DNA of 64,000 nucleotides from Pseudomonas sp. BP8. GTDB taxonomy: Bacteria; Pseudomonadota; Gammaproteobacteria; Pseudomonadales; Pseudomonadaceae. Each line of letters begins with the position of its first letter. Within the stretch, counting starts at the first letter, position 1. The DNA is taken from positions 1,245,001 to 1,309,000 of the forward strand of contig NZ_JAGINK010000001.1 of the NCBI RefSeq assembly GCF_017875955.1. Direction: 5' to 3'. The position numbers and the translations under genes were made by a program. The notes beneath the pieces are model-generated. The model was not told the DNA's origin. It saw nothing but the letters and a program-made list of their open reading frames with translations, and searched no databases. Positions 56,066-64,000 of the stretch are shown piece after piece.

Positions 56066-56965
56066 CTATTCAATGCCCATGCGGCGCCTGGCGCGGTGCG
56101 CCGAGGAGTCGCGCATGGCCCAGCGCAACACCGGTGCGGTGCGCTCGATGCCGAGGCGAATGACCCGCCGGCGCAGGTCGCCCTGGTGCAGGCCGAGCAT
56201 GTCCCGGCCCCAGTCTGGCAGCAACTCGATGCCCGCCTGCAGCATGAGCTTGCCGACCGGCGCGGCCAGGCGGCTGGGCGCCGGTGCCTGGCGCAGGATG
56301 CTGATCACTTCGAGGCTGCGTGCGTCGCACTGCAACTGAGGGCGCATGCGCTGCAGGTAGTCGTCGACCTCCTGGCAGGAGCGTGGCACGTCGCGCGCGC
56401 CAAGCCGTTCGGCAATCAGTGCAATCTCGTTGTAGTAGGCGTCCTGGTCGGCCCGCGACAGCTGCGGGTTGCGGTAGCGCAGGTGGGCCGCAAGAAAACT
56501 GCTGACTTCCGCGACATGCACCCAGGTCAATAGGTCGGGGTCGCTGGCGGCATAGGCTCGGCCATCGGCGGCGGTGCCGACCACTTGCAGGTGGATGGTG
56601 CGTACCTTGTCGATCAGCCACTCGGCATCACGGGTCGAGCCAAAGGTGGTGCCGGAGATGAACTGGCTGGTCCGGCGCAGGCGGCCGAGCAGGTCCTGGC
56701 GGAAGTTCGAGTGATCCCACACCCCGGCCAATGCCAGTGGGTGGAGCAATTGCAGCATCAGCGCGCTGATACCGCCCACCAGCATGCTGGGAAAATCGCC
56801 ATGCACTTGCCAACTGATGCTGCGCGGGCCAAACAAGCCGGGATCACCCTTGGGCGATTCCAGGTCGAGTTGGCCGAGGGCCAGGCCGGTAAGGCTCATG
56901 ACCTGGGTTTCGATACGACGGCGTAAGGCTTCCATGGCGACCTGCAGTGCGCGACAGCCCGCCAT
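56066..56965 (-). CDS. DUF2236 / MpaB-family oxygenase-like protein
   Basis: A 299-residue protein with the DUF2236 pattern: PRSISWQVHGDFPSMLVGG, LLHPLALAGVWDHSNF and TWVHVAEVSSFLAA, where the His residues are the presumed haem or metal ligands (as in latex-clearing-type Lcp proteins). Substrate unknown. The ATG at 56965 follows AAGGGCGG; a later ATG at 56935 is possible. It lies 10 bp after acs and may be cotranscribed. Confidence 0.75.
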   Translation of the reverse strand: MAGCRALQVAMEALRRRIETQVMSLTGLALGQLDLESPKGDPGLFGPRSISWQVHGDFPSMLVGGISALMLQLLHPLALAGVWDHSNFRQDLLGRLRRTSQFISGTTFGSTRDAEWLIDKVRTIHLQVVGTAADGRAYAASDPDLLTWVHVAEVSSFLAAHLRYRNPQLSRADQDAYYNEIALIAERLGARDVPRSCQEVDDYLQRMRPQLQCDARSLEVISILRQAPAPSRLAAPVGKLMLQAGIELLPDWGRDMLGLHQGDLRRRVIRLGIERTAPVLRWAMRDSSAHRARRRMGIE

Positions 56966-56975
56966 GGGCCGCCCT

Positions 56976-58910
<1,935 letters not shown>

Positions 58911-59068
58911 GGCGGGTTGTCCTGCTCTTGTCGGGGCAATCATTCGATGGACAGTGTAGTCAGCGAACGTGTTCCTCGAATCAAACAGGTTTGATGCGAT
59001 GGTGGTGCAAAGCGCTGGTGAATTGAAAGCTGGGTGCCGCAAAGCAGCGCCCAGCTTTTGTAATCGGA

Positions 59069-60733
59069 TCAGCCGCGGTGACGACCGCGGAAGTAGTTGA
59101 TCAGGCCTTGGGTAGAGCCATCTTCAGCCGACGCTTCCTGGGCACCGACCAGGCGCTGGTAGACGCCCTTGCCGAGCTCCTTGCCGAGCTCGACGCCCCA
59201 CTGGTCGAAGGCGTTGATGCCCCAGACCACGCTCTGCACGAACACTTTGTGCTCATACATCGCCACCAGCGCGCCGAGTCGACGTGGGCTGATACGCTCG
59301 ACCACCAGGGTGTTGCTCGGACGGTTGCCCGGGATCACCTTGTGCGGCGCCAGCTTGGCGATATCCGCTTCGTTCAGGCCTTTGCCGCGCAGTTCGCTCT
59401 CTGCCTCTTCGCGGGTCTTGCCGAGCATCAGCGCCTGGCTTTGCGACAGGCAGTTGGCGTACAGCCACTGGTGGTGGTCGGCCACCGGGTTGAAGCTGAC
59501 CACAGGCACGATGAAGTCGGCCGGGATCAGCTGGGTGCCTTGGTGCAGCAGCTGGTGGTAAGCGTGCTGGCCGTTACAGCCGACGCCACCCCAGATCACC
59601 GGGCCGGTGTCGGTTTTCACCGGGCTGCCGTCCTGCAATACGCTCTTGCCGTTGGACTCCATGTCCAGCTGTTGCAAGTGCTTGGTGATGTTACGCAGGT
59701 AGTGGTCGTACGGCAGGATCGCGTGGCTGCGCGCACCCCAGAAGTTGCCGTACCACACGCCGAGCAGGGCCAGCAGCACCGGCATGTTCTTCTCGAAGGG
59801 GGCGGTCTGGAAGTGCTGGTCCATGGTGTAGGCACCGGACAGCAACTCCTTGAAGTTGGCGGTACCGATGGCGAGGGCGATTGGCAGGCCGATGGCCGAC
59901 CACAGCGAGTAGCGCCCACCGACCCAGTCCCACATGGGGAAGATGTTCTCTTCACGGATACCGAAGGCGACGGCGGCGGCCTTGTTGCTCGAGACAGCAA
60001 TGAAGTGCCGGTACAACTCGGCCTCGGAACCGCCCTGGGCCAGGTACCAGGTACGCGCAGCCATTGCGTTCTTCAAGGTTTCGAGCGTGTTGAACGACTT
60101 CGACGAAACGATGAACAGGGTGGTCTCGGCCGCCAGCTTGGCCGACAGCTCATGGAACTCACTGCCGTCGATGTTCGCCAGGTAGTGACAGCGCACACCG
60201 CGTTGGGCGTAAGGCAGCAGTGCCTCGGAGACCAGCTCGGGGCCGAGGAACGAGCCGCCGATACCGATGTTGACCACGTCGGTGATGGGTTTTTCGCTGT
60301 ACCCACGCCACAGGCCGTCATGGATGCGGCCGACCAGCTCAGTGATCTGGTTGAGCACCTTGTGCACTTCAGGCATCACGTTGACACCGTTGACGCTCAG
60401 CTTGTCGCCGACCGGACGGCGCAGGGCGGTGTGCAGCACCGGTCGTCCTTCGGAGGCGTTGACGATTTCGCCGCTGAACATCGACTTGATGGCCTGGCTC
60501 AGATCGACTTCGTTGGCCAGGTTGACCAGCAGCTCGCGGGTCTGTTCGCTGATCAGGTTTTTCGAGTAGTCGAGAAACAGGCCACAGCTGCTCAACGAGA
60601 ACTGATCGAAGCGCTCTGGGTTGGCGGCAAAGGCTTCGCGCATGCTGAAGTCCTGCATGGCGTCGCGGTGTTGCTGGAGCGCCTGCCAGGCGGGCAGGGC
60701 CGTCACATCATGGGGGGTACGGTAATACGCCAT
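59069..60733 (-). CDS. pgi: Glucose-6-phosphate isomerase
   Basis: A 554-residue PGI, start at 60733 ([16 protein letters not shown]). Signatures [31 protein letters not shown] and [14 protein letters not shown]. Catalytic Glu and His regions ([24 protein letters not shown]) are intact. Interconverts glucose- and fructose-6-phosphate; in Pseudomonas it mainly serves gluconeogenesis and the EDEMP cycle. Confidence 0.97.
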   Translation of the reverse strand: MAYYRTPHDVTALPAWQALQQHRDAMQDFSMREAFAANPERFDQFSLSSCGLFLDYSKNLISEQTRELLVNLANEVDLSQAIKSMFSGEIVNASEGRPVLHTALRRPVGDKLSVNGVNVMPEVHKVLNQITELVGRIHDGLWRGYSEKPITDVVNIGIGGSFLGPELVSEALLPYAQRGVRCHYLANIDGSEFHELSAKLAAETTLFIVSSKSFNTLETLKNAMAARTWYLAQGGSEAELYRHFIAVSSNKAAAVAFGIREENIFPMWDWVGGRYSLWSAIGLPIALAIGTANFKELLSGAYTMDQHFQTAPFEKNMPVLLALLGVWYGNFWGARSHAILPYDHYLRNITKHLQQLDMESNGKSVLQDGSPVKTDTGPVIWGGVGCNGQHAYHQLLHQGTQLIPADFIVPVVSFNPVADHHQWLYANCLSQSQALMLGKTREEAESELRGKGLNEADIAKLAPHKVIPGNRPSNTLVVERISPRRLGALVAMYEHKVFVQSVVWGINAFDQWGVELGKELGKGVYQRLVGAQEASAEDGSTQGLINYFRGRHRG

Positions 60734-60902
60734 TGCGGATGGTTTCCTTGGTGCATGTTCGTGCCTAGGACAACGGGCAGTCGTTGCCAGTTGCAGGGTC
60801 GGGTCCATTATAGGCATTGGTTGCGCGGGGGGAATGGGGGAGGGTGCGGAGAATTTTGGCCGGGCAGCAGGGCAATCCACCGTCAGCGCCTGGTTGGCGC
60901 AA

Positions 60903-60943
60903 TCCCTGTAGGAGCGCCGCAGCGCCGCTCCTACAGGGTTCTC
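60903..60943. repeat. REP-type hairpin between panC and pgi
   Basis: CCCTGTAGGAGCG-CCGCAG-CGCCGCTCCTACAGGG forms a stem of about 13 bp. It could also act as a 3' end stabiliser for panC. Confidence 0.8.
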
Positions 60944-60962
60944 CAGGGGCTGGGGAATGGGC

Positions 60963-61826
60963 TCAGGCGCTGGGTTCGTCCAGGTGCAGATACAGATTGT
61001 CGATCAACCGGGTGTTACCCAGGTATGCCGCGGCAATCACCACCACGTCACGATCATCGATCATCGCCGGGCGCAGGGTCAGCGCATGGCGTACCTCAAG
61101 GTAGTCCGGGCGGAAACCGGCCGCCAGCAGCTGCGCCTGGGCGGCCACGATCAATGCCGCATAGTCGCGCTGGCCATGGCGGATGCTGTCGGCGATCTGG
61201 CTCAGCTCGCGGTACAGGGCCGGTGCAGCAGTGCGTTGCTCGGGGCTCAGGTAACCGTTGCGCGACGACAGCGCGAGGCCGTCTTCAGCGCGCACGGTCG
61301 GCTCGCCGAGGATCTGGATTGGCATGTTCAGGTCGCGCACCATGGCCCGGATCACGGCCAACTGCTGGTAGTCCTTTTCGCCAAACACGGCCAGGTCAGG
61401 CTGGACCATGTTGAACAGCTTGCTGACGACGGTGGCCACGCCCTCGAAATGCCCTGGGCGGCTGGCGCCACACAGGCCTTCGGACAACTGCGGCACGCTG
61501 ACCCGGGTCTGCACCGTAGTGCCGTCGGGATACATTTCTTCGACGGTGGGAGCAAACAGCAGGTGGCAGCCGGCCTGCAGCAGGCGCTCCTGGTCGGCGG
61601 CGAGGGTGCGCGGGTAGGTGTCGAGGTCTTCGCCCGCACCGAACTGCAGCGGGTTGACGAAGATGCTCGCAACGACAAAGTCGGCCCGCTGCGCGGCCTT
61701 GGTCACCAGTGCGGCATGACCGCTGTGCAGGTTGCCCATGGTCGGTACGAAGGCGATCCGCTTGCCTTCACTGCGCGCGCGGGCGACGGCAGCGCGCAGC
61801 TCGCGGACGGTCTTGACTGTATTCAT
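60963..61826 (-). CDS. panC: Pantothenate synthetase
   Basis: A 287-residue enzyme: [14 protein letters not shown] (ATP-binding His), [24 protein letters not shown] and [12 protein letters not shown]. Joins pantoate and beta-alanine. Its ATG overlaps the panB stop by 4 bp (ATGA), so the two are coupled. Confidence 0.97.
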   Translation of the reverse strand: MNTVKTVRELRAAVARARSEGKRIAFVPTMGNLHSGHAALVTKAAQRADFVVASIFVNPLQFGAGEDLDTYPRTLAADQERLLQAGCHLLFAPTVEEMYPDGTTVQTRVSVPQLSEGLCGASRPGHFEGVATVVSKLFNMVQPDLAVFGEKDYQQLAVIRAMVRDLNMPIQILGEPTVRAEDGLALSSRNGYLSPEQRTAAPALYRELSQIADSIRHGQRDYAALIVAAQAQLLAAGFRPDYLEVRHALTLRPAMIDDRDVVVIAAAYLGNTRLIDNLYLHLDEPSA

Positions 61827-62623
61827 GCGCTGAATCCGTGTTCGCTGGCAGGGAAGCTGACGTCCTTGACCGCCTTAACATAGGCGACCAGAGCACTGTG
61901 GATGTCCGGCTGGCCGGCCATGAAGTTCTTGACGAATTTCGGCACGTGGCCACTCAGGGACAAGCCGAGCATATCGTGCAACACCAGCACCTGGCCGTCG
62001 GTGGCGCTACCGGCACCGATGCCGATCACTGGAATGTTCACTGCCTGGGTAATCTCGGCGGCCAGTTCACTGGGCACGCATTCGAGCAGGAGCATGGCCG
62101 TACCGGCCTGCTCCAGGGCAATGGCGTCGGCACGCATCTGGCGTGCCTGGGCTTCCTGGCGGCCCTGGACCTTGTAACCGCCAAGAACGTTGACCGTCTG
62201 CGGGGTAAGGCCCATGTGCGCGCACACCGGCACGCCGCGTTCGGCCAGCAGGCGAATGGTCTCGCCCAGCCAGGCAGCGCCTTCGAGCTTGATCATGTGC
62301 GCACCGGCCTGCATCAGCGTGGCGCAGTTGGCGAAGGCTTGCTCGGGGGTGGCATGGGCCATGAACGGCAGGTCGGCAAGAATCAGCGCGCCGTGGTTAC
62401 CACGCTTGACGCATGCGGTGTGGTAGGCCATCTCCGCGGTGGTGACCGGCAGGGTGCTGTCATGCCCCTGCAGGACCATGCCCAGCGAGTCACCTACCAG
62501 CAGCACGTCCACGCCCGCCTGGCTGGCAACCTTGGCAAAGGTCGCGTCGTAGCAGGTCAGCATGGAGATTTTTTCACCCTTGGCCTTGAGGCCATTGAGG
62601 GTGGTCAGGGTTACATCAGGCAT
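61823..62623 (-). CDS. panB: 3-methyl-2-oxobutanoate hydroxymethyltransferase
   Basis: A 266-residue TIM-barrel enzyme: [30 protein letters not shown] and [19 protein letters not shown]. First step of pantothenate synthesis. 250 bp separate it from folK; that gap has an eight-G run and no gene, so panB probably has its own promoter. Confidence 0.97.
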   Translation of the reverse strand: MPDVTLTTLNGLKAKGEKISMLTCYDATFAKVASQAGVDVLLVGDSLGMVLQGHDSTLPVTTAEMAYHTACVKRGNHGALILADLPFMAHATPEQAFANCATLMQAGAHMIKLEGAAWLGETIRLLAERGVPVCAHMGLTPQTVNVLGGYKVQGRQEAQARQMRADAIALEQAGTAMLLLECVPSELAAEITQAVNIPVIGIGAGSATDGQVLVLHDMLGLSLSGHVPKFVKNFMAGQPDIHSALVAYVKAVKDVSFPASEHGFSA

Positions 62624-62873
62624 GTAGGAAATCCTCGTTCAGGCGCTGTGAAAAACGACTGCGAACAACGCATGCATTCATCTTCCGGAGCGGCACATCA
62701 TCGTCTGTGATGTTCGGGGTACAGGTCCGTCCGGGCCTAAATAGGTGATAGGTGGCTTAATGGGGCCACGGGACGCCTATAGTCGTGAGCGAGGGGGGGG
62801 AAGTCAATCACCCTGTTACCGCATTGTTACGATGAGGGTGTTACTGGCGTTACCGTCGTCTGCAGCGCCCGAA

Positions 62874-63353
62874 TTACAGGCGCTCAAGGCCGACAAACGG
62901 GCAATCGTCGAGCAGCTGCGCCAGGCTGCGGCCATCGGCCAGGGCGAAATCGGGCGGTACCAGTTCGGCCAGCGGATAGAGCACGAAGGCGCGGGCCTGC
63001 ATGTGGTAGTGCGGCACCTTGAGGCGGGGGATATCGATGACCTGGTCACCGAACAGCAGTACATCGAGGTCGAGCGTGCGCGGGCCCCAGCGCTCCTGGC
63101 GGACACGGCCCTGGCCATTCTCGATGGCCTGCAGGGCATCGAGCAGTTGCAGTGGCGTCAGCGAGGTGTCCAGTGCCGCCACCGCATTGGTATAGCGCGG
63201 TTGGCCGGGGAGCAACGAGTCGCTCGCATAGAACCGCGAGACACCTGCTAGCCGCGTGCCCTCGGCCTTGTCCAAGGCTTCGAGGGCGCTGCGCAGCTGC
63301 TCAGCCGGCTCGGCCAGGTTGCTACCCAGGCCGATATAGGCGCGGCTCGCCAT
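62874..63353 (-). CDS. folK: 2-amino-4-hydroxy-6-hydroxymethyldihydropteridine pyrophosphokinase
   Basis: A 159-residue HPPK: AYIGLGSNLAEPAEQL start, and RWGPRTLDLDVLLFG with the metal-binding DxD. Provides the pyrophosphate substrate for FolP (38.8 kb). It starts 2 bp after the pcnB stop. Confidence 0.96.
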   Translation of the reverse strand: MASRAYIGLGSNLAEPAEQLRSALEALDKAEGTRLAGVSRFYASDSLLPGQPRYTNAVAALDTSLTPLQLLDALQAIENGQGRVRQERWGPRTLDLDVLLFGDQVIDIPRLKVPHYHMQARAFVLYPLAELVPPDFALADGRSLAQLLDDCPFVGLERL

Positions 63354-63355
63354 GT

Positions 63356-64000
63356 TTACTCGAACGCCTCGTCACCGCTGCGCTTGCGCTTGGCACCACT
63401 GCGCTTGCGCTTGCGCGGGGCTGCACCGGCGCCGTCGTCACGGTTACCCAGGTCGCGGATCATGTCGCGACGCTCGCTGTCGTTGGCGTCCTGGTAGTCC
63501 GTCCACCATTGGCCAAGCTCTTCGGTTTCCTCGCCGGCGCTTTCGCGTAGCAGCAGGAAGTCGTAACCGGCACGGAAGCGTGGATTGTCCAGGAGCATGT
63601 CGGCGCGTTTGCCGCTACGCCGTGGCAGGCGCTCCTGCATGTCCCAGATCTCGCGGATCGGCAGGGTGAAGCGCTTGGGAATGGCGATGCGCTGGCACTG
63701 TTCGGCGATCAGGTCGTGCGCGGCCTGGTTCATGGCCGGGATTGGTGGCACGCCTTGGCTCTGCAGGTACAGCGCGCGGCCGGGCAGGGCTGGCCAGAGC
63801 AGGGCCGCAAAGAGGAACGCCGGCGTGACCGGTTTGCCCTGCTTGACCCGCAGGTCGGTGTTGGCCAGTGCCTGGCTGATCAGCGTGTGGGTATAGCTCG
63901 GGCGCTCTTCCAGGGCGTGGCTGCTGCCCGGGAACAGCGGTTCGAACAGCTTCAGGTCGACCAGCATCTCGAAGGTGATCGCCGCGTGACCGGACAGGAA
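63356..64000 (-). CDS. pcnB: Poly(A) polymerase I, C-terminal part (runs off the window)
   Basis: About 214 residues in a frame open to the right edge (FLSGHAAITFEMLVDLKLFE...). It matches the RNA-binding region of PcnB (RFTLPIREIWDMQERLPRRS, then NPRFRAGYDFLLLRE) and ends in the Lys/Arg-rich tail (RKRKRSGAKRKRSG). The catalytic N-terminal half is outside. It adds 3' A tails that promote RNA decay. Directly precedes folK, as in other gamma-proteobacteria. Confidence 0.95.
   Translation of the reverse strand, partial: FLSGHAAITFEMLVDLKLFEPLFPGSSHALEERPSYTHTLISQALANTDLRVKQGKPVTPAFLFAALLWPALPGRALYLQSQGVPPIPAMNQAAHDLIAEQCQRIAIPKRFTLPIREIWDMQERLPRRSGKRADMLLDNPRFRAGYDFLLLRESAGEETEELGQWWTDYQDANDSERRDMIRDLGNRDDGAGAAPRKRKRSGAKRKRSGDEAFE

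Noticed and set aside
62776..62807. panB promoter TTGACT ... TATAGG on the minus strand
   Set aside because: The spacer is 20 bp; using a 17-bp spacer leaves a poor -10 (GACTAT). Kept only as a remark that panB likely has its own promoter in this gap.

Overview
This window looks like a chromosome segment of a Pseudomonas of the P. putida group. The basis is gene order (lldR-lldP-lldD-dld2, smpB-ratA-bamE-fur-recN-grpE-dnaK-dnaJ-dapB-carAB-greA, rlmE-ftsH-folP-glmM-tpiA-secG-tRNAs-rimP-nusA-infB-rbfA-truB-rpsO-pnp, pcnB-folK-panBC-pgi), high-GC codon use, a Fur protein without cysteines, and repeated REP-type palindromes with the core GTAGGAGCGGGCTTG in many intergenic regions. No rRNA, transposase, phage structural gene or CRISPR array is visible.

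Layout. (1) About 1-9.1 kb is the inside of an apparent conjugative/integrative element. A tight minus-strand operon encodes a cytosolic protein, a Ser-tailed secreted protein, three tandem paralogous secreted proteins and an M23 endopeptidase. Loosely attached downstream are a protein with a conjugation-associated domain and two small proteins. Two plus-strand hypothetical genes converge on it. (2) About 9.4-11.7 kb is accessory: a NERD-type protein, a DUF6429 protein and a DUF1778/GNAT toxin-antitoxin pair. (3) The tmRNA gene ssrA (12037-12428, minus) lies at the right border of this accessory DNA, with its 3' end facing it, so it is the likely integration site. (4) 12.5-13.9 kb holds small genes (a periplasmic protein; a 32-aa ORF coupled to a DUF3077 gene), a striking structured leader and repeats. 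(5) 13.9-20.7 kb is the lactate utilisation cluster with its divergent regulator and a perfect 17-bp LldR-like operator. (6) 21-51.4 kb is core housekeeping: tmRNA partner SmpB, outer-membrane assembly, iron regulation, DNA repair, heat-shock chaperones with a textbook sigma-32 promoter, lysine and carbamoyl-phosphate synthesis, rRNA methylation, FtsH, folate, cell-wall precursor and glycolysis enzymes, SecG, tRNA-Leu(GAG), initiator tRNA, and the nusA-infB translation/transcription operon through pnp. (7) 51.8-64 kb, mostly minus strand, holds a BON-domain protein, a repeat-rich 0.9-kb intergenic region, a DUF748 giant, a DUF2236 protein, acs, pgi, panC, panB, folK and the C-terminal part of pcnB.

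The observations most worth a second look are: the leader upstream of the 32-aa/DUF3077 pair (13289-13460), whose mutually exclusive or pseudoknotted helices end in a Shine-Dalgarno-sequestering stem; the three paralogous secreted proteins whose C-terminal module is fused to the neighbouring M23 peptidase; a 29-codon ORF that contains a terminator hairpin and overlaps the TTG start of carA; and the apparent absence of ratB next to ratA. All calls were made by reading the sequence; no database search was run.
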